60,400 bases of DNA from a virus: positions 1 to 60,400 of the IMG/VR virus record IMGVR_UViG_3300022689_000334. One strand, written 5' to 3'. Under the pieces are notes generated by a model, which saw only the letters and a list, made by a program, of their open reading frames with translations, searched no databases and was not told the origin of the DNA. Of this stretch, positions 1 to 7,876 are shown one piece after another; within the stretch, counting starts at the first letter, position 1; each line of letters opens with the position of its first letter. A program made the translations under genes and the position numbers.

Positions 1-2
1 CG

Positions 3-551
3 GCCCCGACCCCGGCCCCGACCCCGGCCCCGGCCCCACGACCGAAACCAAAGGCAACTACATCTCCTATGCCAGGTAGTGCAACCCCGGCCCCGGCCTC
101 TGATGCTGAAATTGAGGATGGGCTTGCCATTTCCAGGCGTAGGTCTTCTGAAACTGCATCACTGAGGCGGCAGCTAGAACTGAGCCAGGATGAGATAACG
201 GCCATCCTCATGCAGTACCCGAGCAAACACGGAGGGTCAGCAACCCATCCAGCTCACCTGACGGAAAATGACTATCAAACTTTCAAGTTACGCCTGGAAG
301 AGATGTTGCAACAGGATGCTGTGTCTGATGACGATGAGGTTGCACTATCTGACATCCCTGGCCTTCAGTCCGGCGCTGACCTGATGAATGGTCAGGGGTC
401 TCAGCCCCGGCAGGACACGGAACCGGATGGGGAGTCTATCCCCCTTAATGAATCTGGAGACCCCCTGGAGGAAGGGTTAGACGATGACTCAGAGGACGTG
501 GAAGATGCCGGTTGGCCGCAGGAGGACGAGGAAGAACCGGACTGGGAATAG
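3..551 (+). CDS. Proline/alanine-rich acidic protein, 5' end cut by window edge
   Basis: The reading frame is open from base 3, so the true start lies left of the window; the ATG at 69 is probably internal. The visible 182 residues begin with an Ala-Pro-Thr-Pro repeat encoded by a GC-rich tandem repeat (bases 1-37), continue through a central segment with heptad-like Leu spacing (SLRRQLELSQDE), and end in a very acidic tail ending EEEPDWE. No enzyme motif is visible. A Pro-rich linker plus an acidic tail fits a structural or adaptor protein, but I do not recognise the family. Two hairpin terminators follow directly. Confidence 0.6.
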   Translation, partial: APTPAPTPAPAPRPKPKATTSPMPGSATPAPASDAEIEDGLAISRRRSSETASLRRQLELSQDEITAILMQYPSKHGGSATHPAHLTENDYQTFKLRLEEMLQQDAVSDDDEVALSDIPGLQSGADLMNGQGSQPRQDTEPDGESIPLNESGDPLEEGLDDDSEDVEDAGWPQEDEEEPDWE

Positions 552-580
552 CATCTATCTAAAGATGTATTTCCATAGAT

Positions 581-616
581 TTGTCCTCAAGGGAAAGATT
601 TTTCCCTTGAGGACAA
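581..616. terminator. Strong symmetric hairpin after the first gene
   Basis: Perfect inverted repeat: 16-bp arms at 581-596 and 601-616 around the 4-base loop GATT. An AT-rich tract follows. It lies 30 bp after the stop at 551 and could act in both directions. Confidence 0.7.
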
Positions 617-651
617 AATTGCCTCTTTTAATATGTTAACGCTAGATTTAT

Positions 652-687
652 TTGCAGTAGTTCATACGAGCTACTGCAATCTTTTTT
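652..687 (+). terminator. Rho-independent terminator
   Basis: A 9-bp perfect stem TTGCAGTAG/CTACTGCAA (652-660 and 671-679) with a 10-base loop is followed by TCTTTTTT. Together with the hairpin at 581-616 it insulates the left gene from the next one. Confidence 0.75.
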
Positions 688-772
688 GCTCCTCTAAATT
701 GTTTTTAATGTTATTAATGTTTTACCTAGCTTTAATTTCAGGACGGACGGTAAACTTGAGCACATTTTAACA

Positions 773-1174
773 ATGGATTCAACAATCAGGGTTCGGGATT
801 CAAGGGAAAATGAGAGGGACACAGAAGATGCCATAGGAAGTTCTATCAAGAGTATTGACATTTGTCTTGACCCTCAGACATCAGTGATTAGAGTGCAAAT
901 CAATCTAGGTTCAAACAGTGATCTTCAACGCATATTTCAACTAAAGGCACTCTATGAACCAGACAGCGCTATTGCCTGGATAGACCATGAGATTGCCATC
1001 AGAAAGACAAAAGAGTCCCTTGGATTTAGCCTCCAAAGGACTCTTTTTGAATTAGATAATCCTATTGTTTACCTTGAACCCTCCCTGGATGGGGAGGTTT
1101 TAACCCGGTTCACCTGCAACTCAGTCAGGAGAGCAAGGGCCAAGATGCGTTCAGCAACCAATGTAATCCAGTAG
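773..1174 (+). CDS. Hypothetical protein, 133 aa
   Basis: Starts at ATG 773 in an AT-rich region without a clear ribosome binding site. The sequence is hydrophilic, begins MDSTIRVRDSRENERD, and contains alternating hydrophobic stretches suggestive of beta strands (IDICLD, VIRVQINLG). No known domain is recognised. Its last 24 bases overlap the 3' end of the convergent gene at 1151-2191, and codon use is more AT-rich than in the rest of the window, which may mark it as a recent acquisition. A real gene is likely but not certain. Confidence 0.5.
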   Translation: MDSTIRVRDSRENERDTEDAIGSSIKSIDICLDPQTSVIRVQINLGSNSDLQRIFQLKALYEPDSAIAWIDHEIAIRKTKESLGFSLQRTLFELDNPIVYLEPSLDGEVLTRFTCNSVRRARAKMRSATNVIQ

Positions 1175-2191
1175 TTCCTCAACATCCCCGCCAAAAGTCT
1201 CGCCCTCAAACGGGCGCAGCATTCTGGCCAAAGTGGATAGGAACTGGAGACAATCTCTGTCGTCCTCCGGGACGCTCATATTGTTCTGCAGGTCTTCCAG
1301 CATCCTGGTGAATCGTTGGGTCTCTTTGTACCCTGAATCAGGGTTGACCAGACGGGCCATGGTCCTACCCACTTCCTCTAAGGTGGCATCGCCATGTTCA
1401 GACTGATACAGGTTGACCAGGGTGGCCAACATGGCAGCACTGTTGTTCTTAAACTGAAACTCCAGTTCATTGATCTGATCTGAGGTTAAGGCAGGGGGAA
1501 AGTGTTGGTCAGCATCTTCTTCTTCAGGTTCCTCAGATATTGACCGGACATCCTGGTTAGCACAGGTCGTGTACTCCGCGAACAGTTCGCCCATAGACCG
1601 GTTCACTTCTGCTAGTACGGTGGGGGCCTTGCTTGTTGGCACTGCCATCACAAACAGAAGCACTGACTCATCAGGCATGGTCCTGTCCAGAAACTCTTGG
1701 GTCTGCTGGGTCAGTTCACAGATGCGTTCTTCTAGTGTTGGTTTCACTTCGGCCAAAGTCTCTTCATCGTCTTCTTTGAACTCTTCATTTCTGGATAGAG
1801 TCCATAGTTTTTTAAGTTGCTTGACGGTTAGATCAATGGGCCTACTCAAGGGATCTTCAGGGTCAACCAAGGGGTCTCCAGCATCCTTAAACTGCTGAAG
1901 CGCCTCTGTTAGGCGAATGAAGGTGATATTGGCTGGTCGCAAGGTCTGTCCCTTTTCAAGAGCATCCTGGGTGCCCCGAGAGATGGAAAACTTCCTGTCA
2001 ACCCGTCTCTTGGACCCTACTCTGTTCTGAATCAACTGGAGTAAGCGCCCTATGGAAAGACGGTAACCTTCCTCGTCAGACTCATAGTCACCTAAAAAAT
2101 CGGGAGGATCTTTGACTGGGGAGTTTGTTATATGTGCCATCTGAACTACCGTTTTTATACTTTGACAACTCGACAACCGCTCCTTAAGCAT
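1151..2191 (-). CDS. Putative HTH-like regulator with acidic C-terminal region
   Basis: 346 aa if it starts at ATG 2191; ATG 2140 (MAHITNSP) is an equally possible start and neither has a good ribosome binding site. Residues about 45-100 (IGRLLQLIQNR to FIRLTEALQQF) look like a divergent XRE/cI-type helix-turn-helix followed by an amphipathic helix. The rest is helical and acidic. It is divergently placed against the replication gene block that starts at 2358, the usual position of a lysogeny or replication repressor. The 14-bp palindrome sits in its coding region at 1746-1759 and encodes Thr-Leu-Ala-Glu-Val. The assignment as a regulator is inference from fold-like pattern and position. Confidence 0.5.
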   Translation of the reverse strand: MLKERLSSCQSIKTVVQMAHITNSPVKDPPDFLGDYESDEEGYRLSIGRLLQLIQNRVGSKRRVDRKFSISRGTQDALEKGQTLRPANITFIRLTEALQQFKDAGDPLVDPEDPLSRPIDLTVKQLKKLWTLSRNEEFKEDDEETLAEVKPTLEERICELTQQTQEFLDRTMPDESVLLFVMAVPTSKAPTVLAEVNRSMGELFAEYTTCANQDVRSISEEPEEEDADQHFPPALTSDQINELEFQFKNNSAAMLATLVNLYQSEHGDATLEEVGRTMARLVNPDSGYKETQRFTRMLEDLQNNMSVPEDDRDCLQFLSTLARMLRPFEGETFGGDVEELLDYIGC

Positions 2192-2357
2192 ACTGGATAC
2201 TTAAAGTCTGACCCTACATCTAGAGCAGGGACAAACAGAAAATACATTACACGAGCAATACACGCTACATCCCCTCAAGATCCGGATCTGTTGACAAAAG
2301 ATACCGCCCTGAATAACATTAGTGTGACACCAGATGGCTTAAGCCGGGAGGAACCGC
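2192..2357. promoter_or_regulatory. Divergent intergenic region
   Basis: This gap separates the leftward regulator from the rightward replication block. It ends with the palindrome GGCTTAAGCC (2337-2346), a motif repeated in several other gaps, 11 bp before the start of the next gene. No convincing -35/-10 pair was seen. An open frame on the plus strand (2132-2377) has no coding features. Confidence 0.35.
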
Positions 2358-2645
2358 ATGAGAAGCGGCAAAGGTAGAGTTGCTCAAGTGATTGAGCGCA
2401 AGGTATTGAGAATCATGCTTCCGGAGCATGAGTGGGATCGGTTCAAGACCCTGGTGGAACAATCCGGGATGCCTGAAGCAGCATATCTAAGTCTGCTGAT
2501 GGGGGAGACTCCTGAAGCCAACTTGGAAACCCAGGAGGACTACCTGAGGGCTATTCACCTCCATGCTGGAATTGCTGCATCCCTGTCTGCTGCAATGGCT
2601 ATGCGTTTTGCTGGGAGGAAAAATGAAACCCCAGAAGCCGCATAG
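2358..2645 (+). CDS. Ribbon-helix-helix-like DNA-binding protein (MobC-like N-terminus)
   Basis: 95 aa starting at ATG 2358 with ribosome binding site GGGAGGA six bases upstream. Residues 14-50 (KVLRIMLPEHEWDRFKTLVE, then QSGMPEAAYLSLLMG) match the beta-strand/helix/helix layout of ribbon-helix-helix proteins and the N-terminal part of plasmid mobilisation accessory proteins. The C-terminal half is an Ala-rich helix. It is the first gene of the rightward replication block and is followed directly by a terminator, so it is probably a monocistronic regulator. Confidence 0.55.
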   Translation: MRSGKGRVAQVIERKVLRIMLPEHEWDRFKTLVEQSGMPEAAYLSLLMGETPEANLETQEDYLRAIHLHAGIAASLSAAMAMRFAGRKNETPEAA

Positions 2646-2647
2646 CA

Positions 2648-2687
2648 AAAAGAGACCCAGTAGCAACCAGCTCCAGAGGTCTCTTTT
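2648..2687 (+). terminator. Rho-independent terminator
   Basis: A 10-bp perfect stem AAAAGAGACC/GGTCTCTTTT (2648-2657 and 2678-2687) with a 20-base loop ends in a T run, 3 bp after the stop of the preceding gene. Confidence 0.75.
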
Positions 2688-2689
2688 CG

Positions 2690-2723
2690 GCGTATTGACT
2701 TAACCAGACTGAGTCTGACTAAG
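2690..2723. promoter_or_regulatory. GCGTATTGAC element plus imperfect 25-bp inverted repeat
   Basis: GCGTATTGAC (2690-2699) contains a TTGACT that could serve as a -35. It is followed at 2699-2723 by an inverted repeat CTTAACCAGACT-G-AGTCTGACTAAG with two arm mismatches. A similar arrangement occurs at 6099-6126, so this is a candidate operator. The rest of the gap to 2976 holds a TTGACA at 2875 and a leader-like GAGTAAACACAGG near 2855-2867 but no convincing complete promoter. Confidence 0.4.
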
Positions 2724-2976
2724 GGTTTTTCATAAAGCCTTTGGGCAGGCATTAGCTATATTTTGCCACAGAAAACGAGTCTCTACAAGGTTTCTGAATT
2801 TCTTAATATTTGTCGGATGCCTAGTGGCTTAAGGTAATCCAGCTACTTATAAAAGAGTAAACACAGGATTTCTCTTGACAAAACACCTTCAATCCCTCCT
2901 GCAGTTTACCTGTCAGTCTGCTGTCTTTACCTCTTAAGGTTAAAGGGGTGACACATCGTTTAGTGAGGAAAGTTCC

Positions 2977-3384
2977 GTGTCTGTGACATTGAATTTGAAT
3001 GAGGAGAACCGCGAGTTCCTGGAGTCCCTGGAGGACATCCGAACACAGTGCATCGTCTGCGGTAAAAACTTCTCAAGTTGGGTGCATACCGTTGGCCGAC
3101 TTGAGTTAGTGCTGGGGGTAAAAGCAGTCCCTCGGGATGACTGCCCTAAGGACTTGCAATGGGGTGCTGAAACTACCTTGGCTTTCGTTGACCTGGAAAA
3201 GACGATTGAGCCTATCGGGGTTCAGGTTGAGGTGGATGAGGACTTTCTCATCATCCGGTTGCCTGAACAAGAAAAGGCAATCCCTCTGGATTCAAGGGAT
3301 TGGGAACGGCAACACAATTTGGCCAAAGCCCTGGGATTCTGCAATTGCAGTGACGACCCAGCAACTTGCCAGGGAGGGGAGTAG
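2977..3384 (+). CDS. Hypothetical protein with Cys pairs, 135 aa
   Basis: Starts at GTG 2977 with GTGAGGAA upstream. An N-terminal CIVC pair at about residues 25-28 and a C-terminal CNCSDDPATC cluster could bind a metal, but no named zinc-binding family is recognised. The middle is beta-rich and acidic. The stop codon TAG overlaps the GTG start of the downstream initiator gene by one base (TAGTG), so the two are probably co-translated and this protein may assist replication initiation. Confidence 0.6.
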   Translation: MSVTLNLNEENREFLESLEDIRTQCIVCGKNFSSWVHTVGRLELVLGVKAVPRDDCPKDLQWGAETTLAFVDLEKTIEPIGVQVEVDEDFLIIRLPEQEKAIPLDSRDWERQHNLAKALGFCNCSDDPATCQGGE

Positions 3385-4451
3385 TGCCCATAAAGTCGCC
3401 GTCTTATACCCAGTTTCCGAACGAAATCCTGGACTCCCTTCATGAACTGAAGGGCGGTGAACTGAAGGTGATTAGTGTCATCGTTCGGTACAGCCTGGGG
3501 TTTCACCGTCAGAAGACCAAGCCCCTGAGCGTTCCTAAGTTAATGAAACTCACTGGCCTCTCTGACCAGGGCGTTACCAATGCAATTAAACCACTCCTGA
3601 AACGGGACTGGGTTGAACGGGGTCGTACCAAGGAAGGGTCTGTATTTCGTCTGAAGCTGAAGTATGACGATGATGATTCAGGGGACACCCCAGAAACCGA
3701 GACCCCAGAAGCCGAGACCCCAGAGGGGGGGCCAAAAAAGTTGGGGTCTACCCCCCCTGAGGGGGCCAAATTTTTTGGCCCCACTATTAATAAATCTATT
3801 TCTAAAGAAACTCTTCCTAAAGAAAGCGCGTCCGCGCCGGAAAGTGGGGAGGGAGATGTAGATCATCAACCCGGAACCGGATCACCTGGGAAGGGAACTG
3901 GTGACATCCAGCGGTTTGAAGAACAGTTTCAACCTGGGGCTAGAAGCGCAGCAGACTATAACCGTGCCCGAGCAACCCGGAACCTGGCTCATCCTAGATT
4001 TGGTGAACTGGTGGAAACCGTTCATGGTTTCAAGGTAGGTGACATCTGGATCGGCCCGGCCCAGGCAGATTTCACCCCGGAGGCCCTGAGGGGGGCTGAA
4101 CTGCATACCAAGGACTGGACAGTTCACAAGTCCCCGGAAACCTGGCTGACGCAATGGATCAGTCAGGGGAAATGGGCTGAATTGAGAGAGGTATTGCAGA
4201 AAGGGCAACAGTCTCTAACTGCAACCCGCAAAGCCGGTTCTCACGTTGCAACCTCTGTTCCCAGGCAAGGGGAATACTTCACAGCAGCATCCCTGCCTCA
4301 GGTTGAGGCTACACCCCCTCCAGCAGGGTTCAGGGAAACGGTTATGAAACTGACTGACGAGGGAGCAGCTGAGGCCAAGGCCGCAATTCGTCAGAGATCA
4401 CGACCACGACCACGACCGCCAGGGAGGATTCCCTCAGGTCATAGTGCCTAA
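3384..4451 (+). CDS. Phage replication initiator, O-protein-like N-terminal winged helix
   Basis: 355 aa from GTG 3384, chosen because AGGGAGGGG lies just upstream and the start overlaps the preceding stop. Residues 4-80 (YTQFPNEILDSL, ELKVISVIVRYSLGFHR, MKLTGLSDQGVTNAIKPLL) match the winged helix-turn-helix N-terminal domain of phage replication protein O, which binds origin iterons. A low-complexity linker of ETPE repeats follows (about 98-125), then a charged region and a basic Arg-Pro C-terminus (RPRPRPPGR). The DnaB-type helicase is the next gene, as expected for an initiator/helicase pair. The linker-coding DNA itself contains iterons and may be the origin. Confidence 0.75.
   Translation: MPIKSPSYTQFPNEILDSLHELKGGELKVISVIVRYSLGFHRQKTKPLSVPKLMKLTGLSDQGVTNAIKPLLKRDWVERGRTKEGSVFRLKLKYDDDDSGDTPETETPEAETPEGGPKKLGSTPPEGAKFFGPTINKSISKETLPKESASAPESGEGDVDHQPGTGSPGKGTGDIQRFEEQFQPGARSAADYNRARATRNLAHPRFGELVETVHGFKVGDIWIGPAQADFTPEALRGAELHTKDWTVHKSPETWLTQWISQGKWAELREVLQKGQQSLTATRKAGSHVATSVPRQGEYFTAASLPQVEATPPPAGFRETVMKLTDEGAAEAKAAIRQRSRPRPRPPGRIPSGHSA
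3684..3826. repeat. Candidate replication origin: 15-bp iterons next to an AT-rich tract, inside the initiator gene
   Basis: Three direct repeats of period 15 (GACACCCCAGAAACC, GAGACCCCAGAAGCC, GAGACCCCAGAGGGG; 3684-3728) are followed by a GGGGCCAAA-TT-TTTTGGCCCC inverted repeat (about 3762-3782) and then an AT-rich stretch (3783-3826) with a second 15-bp-period repeat, CTAAAGAAA at 3802 and 3817. Lambda-type phages carry iterons followed by an AT-rich segment inside gene O. The resemblance is in layout only. Confidence 0.5.
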
Positions 4452-4457
4452 GTCATT

Positions 4458-4482
4458 GTTAACCAGTAAACACAAAACACCT
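4458..4482 (+). promoter_or_regulatory. Leader block upstream of the helicase gene
   Basis: GTTAACCAGTAAACACAAAACACC is a good copy of the conserved leader found before many genes here. The preceding -35/-10 is weak because it lies in the end of the initiator gene. It ends 11 bp before the helicase ATG. Confidence 0.55.
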
Positions 4483-4492
4483 AGGAATCAGG

Positions 4493-6046
4493 ATGGTCTA
4501 TTCAGGAGAACAGCAACGACAACGAAACGGCGATCTCATTAGCGCCCTGGTGAACTTTGAGGACTTGGTAGCCCCGAGCCAGGAAAGGTCTATTGCCGGG
4601 TTCATGTTGGTAGACGGTTCAGAAGCAGCCCTGGAAATCTTTGATGAGATTTCCCCGGAGGAATTTCACGGTTCTGCTTCGGCCAAAGCGGTAATGCAGA
4701 GCTGCTATGACCTCTGGCAGAGTAGTCGCGACATCAACCCCCGGTCAGTGACTCAGGCCATGCGGGAGGCCGGGACGCTCCAGGAGATAGGGGGCACGGA
4801 TGAGCTGACCCGACTACAGGGAGTTGCGGCCCTGGACGTAGCAGAGGCGCTGGGGGCCTGTCAGACCGTGCGGGAGTATGCCGGTCGTCGTGCCCTGTAC
4901 CTGCTGGGTCGGGAGACCTCTGCCAATGCCCTGAGGTTATCTACGCCCCTGGATGATATCCGGTCTCAACTGGAGGCCAACCTGCTTAACAGCATCCGAC
5001 AGGTGATCCGAGCACATCCAGAAGTGGTGAACACCGTACTTCAACAAGCTTTCAGCGAGATTGAGGAACGGAGCGTCGGGAATGTCCTTCCCGGTATCCC
5101 CTGCGGTCTTTATGACCTGGATGCTATGACCCAGGGTTTTCAACGTTCTGACCTGATTTGTATTGCTGGTAGGCCGAGCATGGGCAAAACGGCCATGCTT
5201 CTCCGGGTAGCAACCGGAATTTGCAATCTGTACCCCAGTCAACCAGTGCTGATTTTCTCACTGGAGATGAGCAAGTTGCAGTTGGTTTACCGATTGCTCT
5301 CCAGTGAGACCGGCATAGAATCCAGTCGTCTCAGGTCCGGTCGCATTGCTCAGCATGAGTGGGAAACCCTGGGTAACGCCCTATCAGTTATTTCCAGGAT
5401 GCCGATATACCTGGATGACACGGCCAATATCACTGTGTCTGAGGTTCGCTCCAAAGCGCGACGCCTGGCCATGGAACATGGAGGGGCATCCCCGGTTGTG
5501 TTCATTGACTACCTGCAGTTGATGGAAGGGGCCACCGATAACCGGGTTCAGGAACTGGCCAAGATCAGCCGGTCTCTCAAGGGTCTGGCCCGAGAACTGA
5601 ACGTGCCCTTATTCTTCCTCTCTCAGCTCAGCCGAGCCGTTGAGTCTCGCGCCAACAAGCGCCCGATGATGGCAGACCTGAGGGAATCCGGAGCATTGGA
5701 ACAGGACTGCGACCTGATCATGATGCTCTACCGGGAAGAGTATTACGAACCGGATACGCCTGAGCGGGGCATTGCTGAGGTGATTGTGACCAAACACCGG
5801 AATGGCCCGACCGGCACCGTGAAACTGCTATTTGAACCCCAGTTCACCCGTTTCAGGAACCTGGCCAGTCCAGACGGACACCAGACCGTGAACGTACCTG
5901 TTGCCCCTAATCCACCTCCCAGCCGAGGTGGAGCAGCTGCAGCAGCTCGGGCAGGGGTCTCTACCCTTGGGTCCGTTGCAATGCAAACCCTGCCCCCGCC
6001 GCCAGAGCCAGAAGAAGGAGGGATGCCCATGCCTCCAGATGATTGA
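4493..6046 (+). CDS. dnaB: Replicative DNA helicase, DnaB family
   Basis: 517 aa. It unwinds the phage DNA ahead of the fork. Residues about 15-170 form the N-terminal all-helical DnaB domain (ERSIAGFMLVDGSEAALEIF). The RecA-like C-terminal domain carries Walker A GRPSMGKTAM (about 227), Walker B VFIDYLQLM (about 337), the sensor FFLSQLSRAVESR, and the arginine-finger region DLRESGALEQDCDLI. Length and motif order are normal for DnaB. The C-terminal 50 residues are Pro/Ala/Gly-rich and probably flexible. A variant of the 14-bp palindrome lies at 4676-4689 in the usual codon phase. The gene follows the initiator and precedes the primase. Confidence 0.93.
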   Translation: MVYSGEQQRQRNGDLISALVNFEDLVAPSQERSIAGFMLVDGSEAALEIFDEISPEEFHGSASAKAVMQSCYDLWQSSRDINPRSVTQAMREAGTLQEIGGTDELTRLQGVAALDVAEALGACQTVREYAGRRALYLLGRETSANALRLSTPLDDIRSQLEANLLNSIRQVIRAHPEVVNTVLQQAFSEIEERSVGNVLPGIPCGLYDLDAMTQGFQRSDLICIAGRPSMGKTAMLLRVATGICNLYPSQPVLIFSLEMSKLQLVYRLLSSETGIESSRLRSGRIAQHEWETLGNALSVISRMPIYLDDTANITVSEVRSKARRLAMEHGGASPVVFIDYLQLMEGATDNRVQELAKISRSLKGLARELNVPLFFLSQLSRAVESRANKRPMMADLRESGALEQDCDLIMMLYREEYYEPDTPERGIAEVIVTKHRNGPTGTVKLLFEPQFTRFRNLASPDGHQTVNVPVAPNPPPSRGGAAAAARAGVSTLGSVAMQTLPPPPEPEEGGMPMPPDD

Positions 6047-6098
6047 TACCCCAAGGGATGGGGCAGTTACCAGCGCTTCCCCTCCCTATCTCACCCCA

Positions 6099-6126
6099 GC
6101 GTATTGACCTTTAACCAACTAAGTTG
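6099..6126. promoter_or_regulatory. GCGTATTGAC element plus CAACT-A-AGTTG inverted repeat
   Basis: The same 10-mer GCGTATTGAC as at 2690 (here 6099-6108) is followed by TTTAACCAACTAAGTTG, whose arms CAACT/AGTTG are at 6116-6120 and 6122-6126. It lies 15 bp upstream of the primase start and could be a promoter with a built-in operator. Confidence 0.4.
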
Positions 6127-6140
6127 AACTGACTCAAGCT

Positions 6141-7760
6141 ATGCCTACCAAATGCAGGATGCTCACGAGCAAGAAACGTTTGCCCTGTTCCATCTGCGGG
6201 AACACGGACGGGAAATGTTCTGTAACTGCTGATGAACCCAAAATCTGGTTCTGCTTTCACCACACCCATGAACAGGATCAACCCATAGAACAACCCACAG
6301 ATGGTCACTTCTGGAAATGGCTAGGAACGGCCACGGACTCACTTTGGGCAAAGTGGCTTTATAGCAATTCAAGCAGGACTAATCCTGATCAAAGTTCTGA
6401 GAACTCAAACTCAAAACCAAGCAAATCAAAGAAAAATGGCGCAAGAAAATCTCTAGAGCCTTACAAGACCCTTAAGGCATTACCACCTGCCCAGGAACCA
6501 GCAAAACCAGTATTTTTAGAAGTTAAAGACCGAAACAGACTTTATGAAATCCTGGCTGACCACCTCACTTTGGCCGAAGTAGAACGGGAAAACCTGGAAG
6601 ACCAGAGGGGTATAGAACTTTCTCAGGCCCTTGCCTGGGGCTTTAGAAGCGTAGAACCCCAGCAGGATTTGCCTGAGGGATTGCGGGGACGCTATGACCT
6701 ACCGGGGATAGTTAACCGCTATGGCAAAGACACCCTGAATACCTCCGGGGGATGCCTCTGTCCAGTGCGTGATCACCTGGGGCAGATACAGGCCTACCAG
6801 GTGAGGATGAGAGAAAAGGCAATGGGGGGTCGGTACAGATGGCTCTCCAGCCCCGGCGAGAATGGCCAGCAAGGGGCCTCTCCCCATCTGGACACTGGGG
6901 AGTTACCCCTAGCCGTTTGCAGGCCCTTAGAACGTTTCCCAGAAGCCCAAGACCTGAAGGACTATGGTGGGCCGGTGGGCCTGACGGAGGGAACCGGCGC
7001 AAAACCTTTCCTGACAGCCCAGCGCCTGGGCATCCCGATTATTGGTAGCTCAGGGGGGAACTGGTCTGGTTCTCCAAAGGCCCTGAAAGCTGCTCTGGAT
7101 TATTTTCAACCTGCGCAGCTGGTGCTCTTCCCGGATGGGGGGAGTAGTGACAACCGGGATGTGTTGAAAAAATACTGGCAGGTATTTCAGGCCTGCAAAG
7201 ACTGGGGATACAAGATGCAGTTTGCCTGGTGGGGACAGCACATCAAAGACTCACCAGAGTGCGACGAGATTTCCCCCGAGGTCCTGCAACAAGCCTATGA
7301 ACACTTGTTACGGGCAAACCAGTATTGGCCGATGGTGAAGGGTCGCAACCTGGAGCAGGTGAGGCAGGTTTGCAATGACCTGGGCATCTCCCCGGAAGTG
7401 ATCCCTGCTGCTTATAACCGTAGATTGAACCCCGGCCCCGTCAGGGTGGCCACCCTGCCCTTGGGTGAACTGGTCTATCTGCGATCAGACCTGGAAGATC
7501 GCCTGGAACGGGGACACCTGGTAACTCGGTTGACCCGTCAGTTGCGAAGGCAGGGGGAGAGCTGGGAAACCCTCAAGCCCTGGCTGGCTGAGAAACGTTT
7601 TGCCAGCAACCCAGAGACCCCCATAGACCTGCAGGAACTCCAGGTTTCCCGATGGCCTAAGACGAAAGACCTGCGCTGGCTCAGCATGAACCTGGATGCT
7701 GCTTTGGCTGAAGTGAGAAGCAAGCCTACCCTTACCCTTACTGCACCTGCAACGGCGTAA
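6141..7760 (+). CDS. DNA primase with N-terminal zinc-binding motif and TOPRIM-like domain
   Basis: 539 aa. A zinc-ribbon-like motif at about residues 16-38 (CSICGNTDGKC, then WFCFHH) resembles the template-recognition finger of DnaG-type primases. Residues 275-370 look like a TOPRIM/DUF3854-type domain: LTEGTGAKP supplies the conserved Glu, and LVLFPDGGSSDN supplies an Asp motif. A Lys/Ser-rich linker (85-115) separates the two. It follows the helicase with the same strand and spacing. Palindrome copies lie at 6341 (variant), 6567 and 7701; the last two encode TLAEV and ALAEV. It lacks an obvious separate DnaB-interaction domain. Confidence 0.75.
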   Translation: MPTKCRMLTSKKRLPCSICGNTDGKCSVTADEPKIWFCFHHTHEQDQPIEQPTDGHFWKWLGTATDSLWAKWLYSNSSRTNPDQSSENSNSKPSKSKKNGARKSLEPYKTLKALPPAQEPAKPVFLEVKDRNRLYEILADHLTLAEVERENLEDQRGIELSQALAWGFRSVEPQQDLPEGLRGRYDLPGIVNRYGKDTLNTSGGCLCPVRDHLGQIQAYQVRMREKAMGGRYRWLSSPGENGQQGASPHLDTGELPLAVCRPLERFPEAQDLKDYGGPVGLTEGTGAKPFLTAQRLGIPIIGSSGGNWSGSPKALKAALDYFQPAQLVLFPDGGSSDNRDVLKKYWQVFQACKDWGYKMQFAWWGQHIKDSPECDEISPEVLQQAYEHLLRANQYWPMVKGRNLEQVRQVCNDLGISPEVIPAAYNRRLNPGPVRVATLPLGELVYLRSDLEDRLERGHLVTRLTRQLRRQGESWETLKPWLAEKRFASNPETPIDLQELQVSRWPKTKDLRWLSMNLDAALAEVRSKPTLTLTAPATA

Positions 7761-7783
7761 TTGATCCATCAGCACTTCTTCCA

Positions 7784-7876
7784 GTGACCTCCCCGTCATT
7801 TCAGGCCGCTCTTGACCAACAAGATATTGAAGGGGCAAGGTCCATGCTTGAGAAAATTAATTCCCTAAGACCATGA
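7784..7876 (+). CDS. Possible 30-aa leader ORF overlapping the methyltransferase start
   Basis: An open frame from GTG 7784 encodes 30 residues with a helical second half (DQQDIEGARSMLEKINSLRP) and ends in ATGA, overlapping the start of the next gene. No ribosome binding site precedes the GTG. It may be a small coupled peptide or chance. Confidence 0.3.
   Translation: MTSPSFQAALDQQDIEGARSMLEKINSLRP

Noticed and set aside
2132-2377. 81-codon open frame on the plus strand between divergent genes
   Set aside because: It overlaps the start of the minus-strand gene, has no ribosome binding site and its composition is not protein-like.
3762-3782. GGGGCCAAA/TTTGGCCCC hairpin with T run as a terminator
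   Set aside because: It lies inside the initiator reading frame, which continues unbroken; treated as part of the candidate origin.
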